From: Limnochordaceae bacterium
GTDB taxonomy: Bacteria > Bacillota > Limnochordia > Limnochordales > DUMU01
DNA length: 64,000 nucleotides
Assembly: GCA_014896305.1 (NCBI GenBank)
Contig: JADBKQ010000005.1
Coordinates: 138,381-202,380 of the forward strand
Direction of reading: 5' to 3'
Part shown: piece by piece, positions 36,370 through 44,984 of the stretch
Position numbering within the stretch: position 1 is the first letter of the stretch
Layout of the letters: each line of letters begins with the position of its first letter
The notes under the pieces: model-generated
What the model was told of the DNA's origin: nothing
Seen by the model: only the letters and a program-made list of their open reading frames with translations
The model's database searches: none
Program-made: the position numbers and the translations under genes

Positions 36370-37665
36370 TCAATCCTTGCGCACTTGACCCTGCCCGTAC
36401 ACACGAAACTTGCGGGTAGTCAACTCTTCCAGACCCATCGGCCCCCGAGCATGCAGCTTTTGCGTGCTGATCCCGATCTCCGCCCCCATCCCAAACTGCT
36501 CGCCATCGCTAAACCGGGTAGAAGCATTTACATACACACAAGCTGCATCCACCTCATCCAGAAAGCGCTGAGCCGCCAGGTAGTCACGGGTGACGATAGC
36601 CTCGGAATGGCCGCTGCCATAGTGGTTGATGTGCGCGATCGCTTCATCCAGACTATCGACCACTTTTACAGCCAGGATCAGATCGAGATACTCCGTCGCC
36701 CAATCCTCCTCTGTGGCCTCCCGCACGTGGGGCAAACGTTCTCGGACCCGGGGGCAACCTCTCAATTCTACGCCCGCTGCTTCCAGGCGGGCCGCCATGG
36801 CCGGCAGGAACCGGTCGGCCACAGCAGCATGCACGAGCAATGTCTCCATCGCGTTACAGACCGAGGGTCGCTGACACTTGGCGTTGTAGACGATCTCCAG
36901 GGCCATATCCAGGTCGGCTGCGGCATCCACGTACGTGTGACAGTTACCTACGCCGGTCTCGATCACCGGTACCTTCGACTCCTGAACCACTGTTTGAATC
37001 AGCTGGGCGCCTCCCCGCGGAATGAGCACATCCACCCAGCCCCGGGCCTGCATCAATGCTACCGCGGTCGCCCGTTCCGGCCGCTCCACCAGTAAGACCG
37101 CGTCTGCCGGCAACCCGGCTTGCTCCAACCCCCGCCGCAAGGAAGATACAATGGCCCGGTTGGTCTGGAGCGCCTCGTGCCCCCCCCGAAGAATCACCGC
37201 GTTACCTGCCTTCAAGCACAGCCCAGCGGCATCGGCGGTTACGTTGGGCCGAGCTTCATATATGATCCCGATCACACCCAGCGGCACCCGTACCGCCTCT
37301 ATAACCAGGCCGTTGGGCCGTACCCGCCGCCACAACCCTTCTCCTACTGGGTCGGGTAAGCTAGCCACACTTCGCAACCCCTGCGCCATCCCCCGCACGC
37401 GCGCGGGAGTGAGCCGCAACCGGTCTACGAAGGCCGCCGGGCGGCCCGCCTGTTGTGCATCCTCCCATTCCTGCTGGTTGATTCGGAGGATCTCGTCCTG
37501 AGCGCTCACCAGCTCTTCTGCCATGCGCAGCAAGGCGGCGTCCTTGGCCTGGGACGAGGCATGCGCCAACTGGCGAGCTGCCGCCCGGGCTCTAGCCCCC
37601 AACTCTTCGATCAAACGCTGCGCTTCGCCAACCGCTGCTGCTTCCGACCCTTGCCCTGTAGCCAC
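36370..37665 (-). CDS. proA: Gamma-glutamyl phosphate reductase
   Basis: 431 residues. ProA motifs: [39 protein letters not shown], the catalytic-cysteine segment [21 protein letters not shown], and the [17 protein letters not shown] region. It reduces gamma-glutamyl phosphate to the semialdehyde in proline synthesis. Start: GTG five bases after the proB stop; the nearest GGAG site lies about 16 bases away inside proB, so coupling is likely. It pairs with proB as usual. Confidence 0.96.
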   Translation of the reverse strand: MATGQGSEAAAVGEAQRLIEELGARARAAARQLAHASSQAKDAALLRMAEELVSAQDEILRINQQEWEDAQQAGRPAAFVDRLRLTPARVRGMAQGLRSVASLPDPVGEGLWRRVRPNGLVIEAVRVPLGVIGIIYEARPNVTADAAGLCLKAGNAVILRGGHEALQTNRAIVSSLRRGLEQAGLPADAVLLVERPERATAVALMQARGWVDVLIPRGGAQLIQTVVQESKVPVIETGVGNCHTYVDAAADLDMALEIVYNAKCQRPSVCNAMETLLVHAAVADRFLPAMAARLEAAGVELRGCPRVRERLPHVREATEEDWATEYLDLILAVKVVDSLDEAIAHINHYGSGHSEAIVTRDYLAAQRFLDEVDAACVYVNASTRFSDGEQFGMGAEIGISTQKLHARGPMGLEELTTRKFRVYGQGQVRKD

Positions 37666-37667
37666 TG

Positions 37668-38903
37668 TTAGCCAATCTGCTCCTTTGCCAGGTGATACCC
37701 GACCAAAACCAGGTTATCCCGGTGAATGACCTCGTCAAAATCTCTCCTACCTAGAATTGATTCGATCTGGTCGGTCCGAACTCCTCTAATCTGCTGCAAA
37801 TCCACTTGCGAATAGTTTACCAACCCGCGCGCCACCTCCTGCCCCAGCATGTCGACTACCCGCACCAGATCGCCCCGCTGGAAATCCCCTTCGCAGCGCA
37901 CAACCCCAGCTGGCAAGAGGCTCTTGCCTTCCCGCACCAGAGCCACCACCGCCCCTGGGTCGATCCAGATCCGCCCGCGCGGCCGGTCGTGCCCCACAAC
38001 CCAGCGTTTGCGGGCGGATTGCACCGGCTGGGCGACAAAAAGGGTACCGACTGGTTCACCCTGAAGGAGCGCGGACACGGCCCCCGGTCGAGAACGGGCA
38101 ATCACGACCGGCGTACCGCAGGAGGTAGCCAGGCGGGCGGCCTCCAGTTTCGTCTGCATGCCTCCCCGCCCCAACCGGGGTTGTCCACTACCGGTAGCTA
38201 CGGCTTCCAGCGCCGGCGTGATCTCCTCCACCTGCGAAACCAGGCGAGCCGTGGGATCACGATGAGGATCCGAGGAAAAGAGCCCTTCCACATCGGACAA
38301 GATAACCAAAAGATCCGCCCCGATCAGAGTGGCTACCCACGCCGAGAGAGTGTCGTTGTCGCCAAAACAGAGCTCTTCCACCGCTACCGTGTCGTTCTCA
38401 TTGACGATGGGGAGACACCCCCACCGCAGGAGCTGTAAGAACGTATGCCGGGAATTGAGATATCGTTCCCGCCCACTGACATCCTCCCGGGTGAGCAAGA
38501 CCTGCGCGACCACGACACCCAGCCGATCAAAGGCCTGCTCATACTGGTGCATGAGGAGCCCCTGGCCGACGGCAGCTGCTGCCTGCTGGCCAGGCAGCGT
38601 ATGAGGACGCTCTGTCAGCCCCAGGCGAGCCATTCCGGCGGCTACCGCCCCGGAACTGACCAATACCAGCTCCCGCCCCTCCTGGCGTACCCCAGCCAGC
38701 TCTTGGGCCAACTCGCCCAGCCGAGCAGAGTCCAACCGGCCTGCGGCATCCACCAGGGAACTGGTGCCAATCTTGACTACCAGGCGGCGAGCTTTTCTGA
38801 GCCAGGCGCGGGGCGGGAGTTGCCCCTGTCCCGTCGATGTGCACTCTTGACTCCGGCGGTCCCCGCCGATTTGCCCCTGGCTCCCCGCCTCTACCTCCGA
38901 CAC
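37668..38903 (-). CDS. proB: Glutamate 5-kinase
   Basis: About 411 residues: an amino-acid-kinase domain ([72 protein letters not shown]) and a C-terminal PUA domain ([20 protein letters not shown]). It phosphorylates glutamate in the first step of proline synthesis. The true start is uncertain. I chose the GTG at 38903, just after the obg stop with a GGGAG site ten bases away; an ATG at 38933 would overlap obg by 23 bases. In either case about 30 hydrophilic residues precede the kinase core. Confidence 0.94.
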   Translation of the reverse strand: MSEVEAGSQGQIGGDRRSQECTSTGQGQLPPRAWLRKARRLVVKIGTSSLVDAAGRLDSARLGELAQELAGVRQEGRELVLVSSGAVAAGMARLGLTERPHTLPGQQAAAAVGQGLLMHQYEQAFDRLGVVVAQVLLTREDVSGRERYLNSRHTFLQLLRWGCLPIVNENDTVAVEELCFGDNDTLSAWVATLIGADLLVILSDVEGLFSSDPHRDPTARLVSQVEEITPALEAVATGSGQPRLGRGGMQTKLEAARLATSCGTPVVIARSRPGAVSALLQGEPVGTLFVAQPVQSARKRWVVGHDRPRGRIWIDPGAVVALVREGKSLLPAGVVRCEGDFQRGDLVRVVDMLGQEVARGLVNYSQVDLQQIRGVRTDQIESILGRRDFDEVIHRDNLVLVGYHLAKEQIG

Positions 38904-38910
38904 AGCCCTC

Positions 38911-40287
38911 TCACTCCCAGTATTCGAACTCATACGGCCCTGCGCAGACGGTATCGCCGTCCTTGACTCCCGCCTGTTGCAGCGCCTCGTCCATTCCCTG
39001 CCGTCGCAACCAGCGCAGGAACTCCAGCAATGCCTCGTCCGTATCCACCCGAAAACGCTCCAGATAACGGTCGATGGCGTCGGACTCGACGATCCACCCC
39101 TGCTCGCCCTTGCGCACGTCGAAAATCGCCTTGCCAGCCGCCCGTCCATGCCTGGGCGGCAACTGACGCGGGGCCGTTGCCGTTGCCCCCCGCGTCTGAT
39201 CTGCTGTCTCCGTGGTGTGGTCCCGTGTGCCCGCCGGCGGCGAAATTCGTGGGGGCAGCCAACCGGCTTTCTGAGAAGTCACAGGGTGCTGATCCAGCCA
39301 CTGAGCCACCCGGTCGAGCAGACTTTCCACCCCTTCTCCCGTGGCGGCGGAAATAGGAAAGACATTCTCTGGTGGTACCCCTCGTTCCGTCAGGTACCGC
39401 CGAAAACCTTCCAGGTTAGCCCGACCTTCGGCCAGGTCAATCTTGTTGGCCGCGACCAACTCAGGCCGGTTGGCCAGCGGTGGACTGTACAACGCCAGCT
39501 CGCGACGAATCACCTGGTAGGCCTGCTCCGGTTGAACTCCGTACAAGCCAGACAGGTCGACGACGTGTACCAGCAGGCGGGTGCGCTCCACATGCCGGAG
39601 GAACTCGTGGCCCAGCCCGGCACCCGTATGAGCTCCCTCGATGAGACCCGGAATGTCCGCCAGCACGAACGAAGGCCGGCCCGGCCGTGCCACCACCCCC
39701 AACTGGGGCTGCAGCGTCGTGAAGGGATAATCCGCGATCTTGGGCCGGGCTGCGCTCACCCGCGCCAGCAGTGAGGACTTGCCTGCGTTGGGCAGCCCCA
39801 CCAGACCCACATCCGCAATCAATTTCAGTTCGCAGATGACCACCCGCTGCTCACCGGGCCGCCCTCGCTCCGCGATCCGGGGAGCCTGGCGGCTGGGCGT
39901 GGCAAAATGAGCATTCCCTCTTCCCCCCTGGCCCCCGGTAGCCACCAACACCCGCTGCCCCGCTTCCACCAGGTCGGCCAGGACTTCGCCAGTAGCTTCA
40001 TCCTTCACGACTGTCCCCGGCGGCACATAGAGGATCAGGTCTTCCCCATCCCGCCCGTGGCAGAGCGCACCCCCGCCATCGCCCCCGTTGGGCGCAGTGA
40101 AACGCCGGTGGTAGCGGTACTCGATCAGCGTCGAGGTGTTCGCCTTGGCCTCAATGTAAATGTGTCCCCCGCGCCCGCCGTCTCCCCCATCGGGCCCACC
40201 GAACGGAACATATTTCTCCCGTCGGAACGAGACCGCGCCTTGCCCCCCATCGCCAGCCTTCAGCTCCAGCCGTACTTTATCGATCAT
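38911..40287 (-). CDS. obg: GTPase Obg (CgtA)
   Basis: 458 residues: an N-terminal glycine-rich Obg fold (GDGGQGAVSFRREKYVPFGG, GGDGGRGGHIYI), a G domain (GLPNAGKSSLLARVS, DIPGLIEGAH, ANKIDL, ISAATGEG), and a C-terminal OCT domain (IVESDAIDRYLERFRVDTD). An Ala/Thr/Arg-rich linker of about 45 residues separates the G and OCT domains. Obg is an essential GTPase in large-subunit assembly and stress signalling. The ATG is preceded by GGAG. It follows rpmA by 180 bases that contain a GC-rich palindrome near 40318-40332 but no identified gene. Confidence 0.97.
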   Translation of the reverse strand: MIDKVRLELKAGDGGQGAVSFRREKYVPFGGPDGGDGGRGGHIYIEAKANTSTLIEYRYHRRFTAPNGGDGGGALCHGRDGEDLILYVPPGTVVKDEATGEVLADLVEAGQRVLVATGGQGGRGNAHFATPSRQAPRIAERGRPGEQRVVICELKLIADVGLVGLPNAGKSSLLARVSAARPKIADYPFTTLQPQLGVVARPGRPSFVLADIPGLIEGAHTGAGLGHEFLRHVERTRLLVHVVDLSGLYGVQPEQAYQVIRRELALYSPPLANRPELVAANKIDLAEGRANLEGFRRYLTERGVPPENVFPISAATGEGVESLLDRVAQWLDQHPVTSQKAGWLPPRISPPAGTRDHTTETADQTRGATATAPRQLPPRHGRAAGKAIFDVRKGEQGWIVESDAIDRYLERFRVDTDEALLEFLRWLRRQGMDEALQQAGVKDGDTVCAGPYEFEYWE

Positions 40288-40467
40288 GCCTCGTTTACTC
40301 CATTTTGAACAGTTGGCGCCGCCAGGCGGCGTGCCGGCCCAAGCTGCTTGACGAGGACGATGCCAAAAGCGGGCCTCCTGGTGCTACTTTCCCCAGAAGA
40401 CCCGTCTCATCTGTCTCATGCCGTTGAACCCATTCGCTACCCGATACGTCCTCAGCGGAACGCCCGT

Positions 40468-40803
40468 TTATGCGTTCGCACTCTCCGCCTCGGCCGCCGG
40501 CGTCGTCGCGATCGTGGTCATCTTCTCCGCCGACTCCAGCGGCACCACAGACACCCGCCGTGCGCCTTTGGGCCCCTCGAACCTCACAAAACCGGTCACC
40601 TTGGCAAAGAGCGTATCATCCTTGCCCCGCCCGACGTTGACCCCTGCCCGCAGGGGTGTACCCCGCTGGCGCACCAGGATGCTGCCGGCAGAGACCAGCT
40701 GTCCCCCAGACCGCTTGACACCCAGCCGCTGCCCGGCGCTATCACGCCCGTTGCGGCTGCTTCCCAACCCTTTCTTGTGAGCAAAAAGCTGAAGATTGAT
40801 CAT
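40468..40803 (-). CDS. rpmA: 50S ribosomal protein L27 (with Prp-cleaved leader)
   Basis: About 111 residues. The N-terminus [20 protein letters not shown] carries the Bacillota-type leader; Prp is known to cut after LQLFA, leaving HKKG. The L27 core follows ([34 protein letters not shown]). The C-terminal tail beyond RVSVVP is about 25 residues longer than usual and Ala/Glu-rich. AAGGTG lies about seven bases before the ATG; in-frame codons upstream overlap prp. The L27 N-terminus reaches the peptidyl-transferase centre. Confidence 0.97.
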   Translation of the reverse strand: MINLQLFAHKKGLGSSRNGRDSAGQRLGVKRSGGQLVSAGSILVRQRGTPLRAGVNVGRGKDDTLFAKVTGFVRFEGPKGARRVSVVPLESAEKMTTIATTPAAEAESANA

Positions 40804-40820
40804 GTTCGTCACCTTTCCCA

Positions 40821-41246
40821 TCACCCACGGTTCCCACAATGGCCCGCCAATAATGTACCCTTTGCATCCTTCCGTTGCCCTGGCCACACGGGCCAGCCGT
40901 CGCCCGACACGGATACCTTCTGAAGGCGCAGATGTTTCGGGTACTGCTCCGCAATCTCCGCCAACGCCTGCCATAAGGTTTCACAAAGGAGCCAGGCACT
41001 CTGCCCTTGTGCACTGGTCCAGCCTGCAGGCTGCAGACGGCAACTTAGCACCCCTTGTTCGTCGTTTTGACGAGACTCCACCGGCAACCGGGCCACCCGC
41101 TGCAGCCCGATGACCGTCGCCTGAGTTAGGGCAGAAATCGCGGCGCAGACAATGTCCTGACCTGTCGCCGCCCAGCCGGCGTGGCCCTCTGCCTCGAATC
41201 CCCAGTATCGGCCTTCCTGGTCCTGCCAAAAGCAGACCCGTACCAT
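40821..41246 (-). CDS. prp: Prp, ribosomal-processing cysteine protease
   Basis: 141 residues of the YsxB/Prp family: [20 protein letters not shown] contains the catalytic His (about 22) and Cys (about 34), followed by [11 protein letters not shown]. Prp removes the N-terminal extension of L27, and here it sits between rplU and rpmA as in other Bacillota. The C-terminal part is about 25 residues longer than usual. A GGGGAG site precedes the ATG. The LQLFA site in the adjacent rpmA confirms the pairing. Confidence 0.95.
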   Translation of the reverse strand: MVRVCFWQDQEGRYWGFEAEGHAGWAATGQDIVCAAISALTQATVIGLQRVARLPVESRQNDEQGVLSCRLQPAGWTSAQGQSAWLLCETLWQALAEIAEQYPKHLRLQKVSVSGDGWPVWPGQRKDAKGTLLAGHCGNRG

Positions 41247-41254
41247 GGTCCGGG

Positions 41255-41680
41255 TTACTCCCCGGCTGCCTGTTCACCAGGAGCACCGGCGTCCGCTGCC
41301 TCGTTTGCCTTCTCCGGCTGCTCTTGCGGCCTCTGGGCTCGAGACGCCGTAGCCACCACCCCAGCCCACTCGATGCGGTCGATCAGCACTTCCGTGAACG
41401 GTTGACGGTGCCCCGTACGCCGCCGGTAGTTATTCTTGGAGTGAAACTTGACCACATAGATTTTCTTGCCGCGTCCTTGAGCCAGCGCCTTGCCAATCAC
41501 GCGGGCGTCTTTGACCTGTGGTTGTCCTACCTCTACCCGTCCCTGCTCCGGATCGGCTGCCAACAATACCCGCTCGAACACAACCTCGGAACCCACTTCC
41601 ACCGGCAGCTTCTCCACCTGGACCCGCTGCCCCGGCTCCACTCTTACCTGTTTGCCGCCGGTTTCTACGATCGCATACAT
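41255..41680 (-). CDS. rplU: 50S ribosomal protein L21
   Basis: 141 residues. The L21 core is MYAIVETGGKQVRVEPGQ, then DARVIGKALAQGRGKKIYVV and FHSKNNYRRRTGHRQPFT. The C-terminus carries about 30 extra residues rich in Ala, Glu and Gln. GAGGTGG lies nine bases before the ATG. It heads rplU-prp-rpmA with its own promoter and a leader of about 100 bases holding a perfect hairpin. Confidence 0.96.
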   Translation of the reverse strand: MYAIVETGGKQVRVEPGQRVQVEKLPVEVGSEVVFERVLLAADPEQGRVEVGQPQVKDARVIGKALAQGRGKKIYVVKFHSKNNYRRRTGHRQPFTEVLIDRIEWAGVVATASRAQRPQEQPEKANEAADAGAPGEQAAGE

Positions 41681-41723
41681 GTTGATTGACCACCTCGCCC
41701 CAGACTCGCCACTCCAGGTGAGG

Positions 41724-41748
41724 TCTGCCGACCCCCACGTTCGGCAGA
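41724..41748 (-). promoter_or_regulatory. Leader hairpin of rplU
   Basis: A perfect eight-base-pair stem (41724-41731 with 41741-41748; arm TCTGCCGA, nine-base loop) in the leader, 44 bases before rplU. Bacillota have a described L21 leader RNA; this could be a member, but I cannot confirm its full consensus. Confidence 0.5.
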
Positions 41749-41791
41749 GCCTACTTGCTACCTGTCCTGTGCGGTTGCGGACACTTTTTAT

Positions 41792-41821
41792 ACTTTACCC
41801 GTTCCTCTGGGCCAAGGTCAA
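41792..41821 (-). promoter_or_regulatory. Promoter of rplU-prp-rpmA
   Basis: TTGACC (41816-41821), 18 bases, then TAAAGT (41792-41797) on the minus strand. The -35 box overlaps the rng stop codon. Confidence 0.65.
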
Positions 41822-43599
41822 GAGCTGACAGCGCTGGGAGCACTAGCGTTCGAAGGGCTGCCGGCCGCTTCGCCCACGACCTTGCCTCGGGCATACGTCC
41901 GGAAGACCTTGGTCACCTGCACTTTCAATCGCTCGCCCACCTGGTGCCCAGCCCCTTCGATATTGAGCACATAGCCCTCCAGCCTGGCGATACCGTCGTT
42001 GGTGTTACTCATATGGGGCTCTTCCACCTCTACCTCGAGCACCTGTCCCTCGTGAACCGGCATCGCTTTCGCCTCTACCTCCTGGCGACTACCCGCCGCC
42101 AACACTTTGATCTCCTCGATGTGAAGCCGGTCGTTGCCTTTCACGAAAATGCTCTTGCCCAGCTCCTCTTCGAGCCGGCGCAAGTTGGACCCGCCCGACC
42201 CGATGAGCAGGGCCGCCACACTGGGATGTACGGCAAGGAGCACCGCTTCCACGTCGCTCATGCGAACCAGCTTACGCAACTCCCGCTCCGCCCGCGCGGC
42301 CACCGTCTCCTCCGCCATCACCCGCCCGGTTCCATCGCAGTACGGGCAGGGCCGTTGGATGAGGGAGGTTAAGCTTTCCCGCGTCTTCTTGCGGGTGATC
42401 TCTACCAATCCCAACTGGGTAAACCCCAGGATATGGGTCTTGGTTCGATCGCGCCGCGTCTCTTGCTCCAGGCGAGCCAGAACCTGCTTGCGGTCCTCTT
42501 CCTTGTCCATGTCGATAAAGTCGACGATGATGATGCCCCCGAGGTTCCGCAGCCGCAACTGGCGGGCGATCTCCCGGGTAGCTTCCAGGTTGGTTCGTAG
42601 CACCGTATCCGCCAGGTTGGTCGACCCTACGAACTTGCCGGTGTTGACATCAATGCTGGTCAGTGCTTCCATTTCATCAATGATCAGGTAGCCGCCGGAG
42701 GGCAGCCATACCTTGCGCCGCAATACCCGCTGAATCTCAGTTTCCAGGTTACGATTCTCAAACAGAGGGATCTCATCGGTGTAGAGCTGGATTCTTCCCT
42801 TCAGGTTGGGCGAGATACTCTTGGCTAATTCCAGCGCCCGGTGGTACTCCGCCTTGTTGTCGACGACGAACTTGTCGACTTCTTCGCTCAAGATGTCTCT
42901 CAAAAGGCGGTAGATCAAGTCGTAGTCCTTGTAGAGAAGAGCCGGGGCCGACAAACGTCGGGCCCGCTGCCGGATCCTTTCCCACATGTGCAAAAGAAGC
43001 CGGGCATCGGTGGCCAATTCGTTCTCGTCCTGCCCCTCGGCCACGGTGCGAACGATCAGCCCCATCCCCCGGGGGCGGACTTTCTTGGCAATCGCCTTGA
43101 GGCGATCACGCTCCGCCTGATTTTCGATTCGCCGGGAAATTCCAATATAGTCGAGGGTCGGCATCAGCACGAGATAGCGGCCAGGCAGGCTCAGGTGAGT
43201 GACCACACGCGCCCCTTTGGTGCCAATGGGGTCTTTGGTAACCTGCACCACAATCTCCTGGCCCTCTTTGAGCAACTCGTTGATCTTTTTCTTGTTGTGC
43301 GGTCGTGCGGGCATGACCGCTACCGGTTCATCCTCGGCCTCCCCCTCCCCTTCTTCGTGGGAGTGCAAATACCCGCCCAGGTCGTCCACATACAAAAAGG
43401 CATTCCGATCCAACCCGATATCCACGAAAGCTGCCTGCATGCCCGGCAGGACATTGGCCACTCGTCCCTTGTAAATGTTACCTGCGACTCGCTGGCTCGA
43501 CTCCCGTTCCACATAGAGCTCGACCAAATGGCCCTCTTCCAGAATGGCCGCCCGGGTCTCGGTGCGACCTACATTGACCAAAATCTCCTTGCCCACCAT
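41818..43599 (-). CDS. rng: Ribonuclease G/E family endoribonuclease
   Basis: 593 residues: an S1 RNA-binding domain (about 35-135, GNIYKGRVANVLPGMQAAFV, DIGLDRNAFLYVDD) with an acidic loop (HSHEEGEGEAEDEP), then the RNase G/E catalytic core. The Mg-binding aspartates are in TSIDVNTGKF and IIVDFIDM, and the zinc link is CPYCDGTG. A C-terminal TRAM-like domain follows (LEVEVEEPHMSN, VFRTYARGK). The long degradosome-scaffold tail of E. coli RNase E is absent. The enzyme processes rRNA and mRNA 5' regions. GGAG lies six bases before the ATG, and an in-frame TAG just upstream rules out an earlier start. Its promoter lies about 280 bases upstream. Confidence 0.95.
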   Translation of the reverse strand: MVGKEILVNVGRTETRAAILEEGHLVELYVERESSQRVAGNIYKGRVANVLPGMQAAFVDIGLDRNAFLYVDDLGGYLHSHEEGEGEAEDEPVAVMPARPHNKKKINELLKEGQEIVVQVTKDPIGTKGARVVTHLSLPGRYLVLMPTLDYIGISRRIENQAERDRLKAIAKKVRPRGMGLIVRTVAEGQDENELATDARLLLHMWERIRQRARRLSAPALLYKDYDLIYRLLRDILSEEVDKFVVDNKAEYHRALELAKSISPNLKGRIQLYTDEIPLFENRNLETEIQRVLRRKVWLPSGGYLIIDEMEALTSIDVNTGKFVGSTNLADTVLRTNLEATREIARQLRLRNLGGIIIVDFIDMDKEEDRKQVLARLEQETRRDRTKTHILGFTQLGLVEITRKKTRESLTSLIQRPCPYCDGTGRVMAEETVAARAERELRKLVRMSDVEAVLLAVHPSVAALLIGSGGSNLRRLEEELGKSIFVKGNDRLHIEEIKVLAAGSRQEVEAKAMPVHEGQVLEVEVEEPHMSNTNDGIARLEGYVLNIEGAGHQVGERLKVQVTKVFRTYARGKVVGEAAGSPSNASAPSAVSS

Positions 43600-43862
43600 C
43601 TGCCACTCCTATCCACCCTCTCCTGCATATAGAAAGGGCTGCGGCAGGCAAAACAGGGATATTCCCACTACGATGCACCCAGCATCCTCCTCCGAACAGC
43701 CGGGGAAAACCGAGCGAACATTGCCCAAAACCCCCTGCGCCACCCGGCGGCCCGTATTCCGTATCGCAGGCAACAGCCTGCGGTCTCCAGCGCCGCCCGG
43801 TTGCTGGGCCTACCCGCTCTAGCTTCCACCAGGTCTGTCATTGTCATGCCTGTCCAACCTGC

Positions 43863-43880
43863 CGAACGAATATTTGTTCG
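43863..43880 (-). promoter_or_regulatory. Palindromic operator candidate, LexA-box-like
   Basis: CGAACAAATATTCGTTCG, a near-perfect 18-base palindrome at the predicted transcription start of rng. Its first 14 bases match the Gram-positive LexA (DinR) box CGAACRNRYGTTYG at 13 of 14 positions. The regulator is not proven. Confidence 0.45.
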
Positions 43881-43885
43881 CCAAG

Positions 43886-43914
43886 ATCCTACTCTTTTTC
43901 CACTGACCCGTCAA
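43886..43914 (-). promoter_or_regulatory. Promoter of rng
   Basis: TTGACG (43909-43914), 17 bases, then TAGGAT (43886-43891) on the minus strand. The -35 box overlaps the end of spoIVFB. It gives a leader of about 280 bases; no confident gene is seen in 43600-43862 apart from a doubtful short frame. Confidence 0.7.
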
Positions 43915-44882
43915 CGGTAGCGCGGGACGGTTCCCACTGCCATCGACCGCTTGCCCTTCCGCACCGGTTCGACGGGAGGCAGCCGTTTCCCCTCCACCGG
44001 CCGGGTGCAGCCTACTGCCTCCCCCACCGGCACAACGCTCCCCCAGCGTCCCGCCTGCCGCCACAACTCTGTCTCGGAGACACAGCGCCGTACTCGCCCC
44101 TCCTGGTCCAGGACGGCCACCAGATGATACTGGTGGGGAACGAGGCGGGTCACTACCTGGTGCAGCGGCTGCTGTGCCCCAACCACAAGCCAGTGTGCCG
44201 CTAGCGGTAGGTTCCCCGGCAGACCGGCGAACCGCCGGAGAAGCTGCTGCTGGTACCGTTGCGCCGCCTCGTAGCTTTCCCGGCGGGCCGCCAACCACAA
44301 AAAGAGGCCGAAAACCAGCCAGCTCAGACCCTGGTTACGCCAAGCCCACTGCATGGTGCCGGCCATGAGAAACAGCAGCCCGGCCCGCTCTCCCCAATGG
44401 GCCAGGCGCTGGGTGGCAGCCACCCACCCCCACTGCCCTGCCAGCACGGCCCGGGCCAACCAGCCCCCGTCCAGGGGCAGGACAGGTAAGCAGTTGATGA
44501 GAGCTAACGAAAGGTTCAGCCGTTCCCACTGGGAAAGTAACTCCAAGGGCAGCCGGCTTTGCATCCAGGCCAGCTGCGCCACCGCGGCCAGGGCCAGATT
44601 GGCCAGGGGGCCCGCCGCGGCGACCCTGGCCTCTACCCCTGGTCCGGCCCATTCCAATCCGGGCACGGTGCTGCGGCCACCAAAGGGAAGCAGCTCTACT
44701 CGTTCCAGGTGCAGACCGTATAACCAGGCAACAGCGGCATGTGCCAGCTCATGCACGAGTACAAGGCCAAACAGCAACAACGCAGTCCAGAAGTACCCCA
44801 AGGGAAGCAACAGCACCATCACGAGAACCAAAGCCGGATGGACCGTCCAGCGACGCGAACGCGGCTGCACCTGACCCGTCAC
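43911..44882 (-). CDS. spoIVFB: SpoIVFB-like M50 intramembrane metalloprotease
   Basis: 323 residues. Multi-pass membrane zinc protease of family M50: LVHELAHAAVAWLYG is the HExxH motif and INCLPVLPLDGG the LDG motif that supplies the third ligand. The C-terminal part after the membrane helices has a CBS-like pattern (LVVGAQQPLHQVV, HLVAVLDQEGRVRRCVSETEL). SpoIVFB cleaves pro-sigma-K in the mother cell. The inhibitor partner gene spoIVFA is not adjacent. Start: GTG; the GGGGAG site is about 13 bases upstream, and a second GTG four codons in is possible. Position between rodA and rng is standard for spore-forming Clostridia. Confidence 0.9.
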   Translation of the reverse strand: MTGQVQPRSRRWTVHPALVLVMVLLLPLGYFWTALLLFGLVLVHELAHAAVAWLYGLHLERVELLPFGGRSTVPGLEWAGPGVEARVAAAGPLANLALAAVAQLAWMQSRLPLELLSQWERLNLSLALINCLPVLPLDGGWLARAVLAGQWGWVAATQRLAHWGERAGLLFLMAGTMQWAWRNQGLSWLVFGLFLWLAARRESYEAAQRYQQQLLRRFAGLPGNLPLAAHWLVVGAQQPLHQVVTRLVPHQYHLVAVLDQEGRVRRCVSETELWRQAGRWGSVVPVGEAVGCTRPVEGKRLPPVEPVRKGKRSMAVGTVPRYR

Positions 44883-44984
44883 AATGACGCTCTCTCCCCT
44901 CGCCCGTTCACTTTGGAGAAAGCACAGGGGCTGCCCTTATCCTATGGACAGCCCGCGACGGGTAGCACCCGCACGTTCAGACGA

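Noticed and set aside
43660-43850. Short ATG frame (starting MTMTDLVEARAG) in the rng leader
   Set aside because: Weak ribosome-binding site and no resemblance to any family; probably chance.
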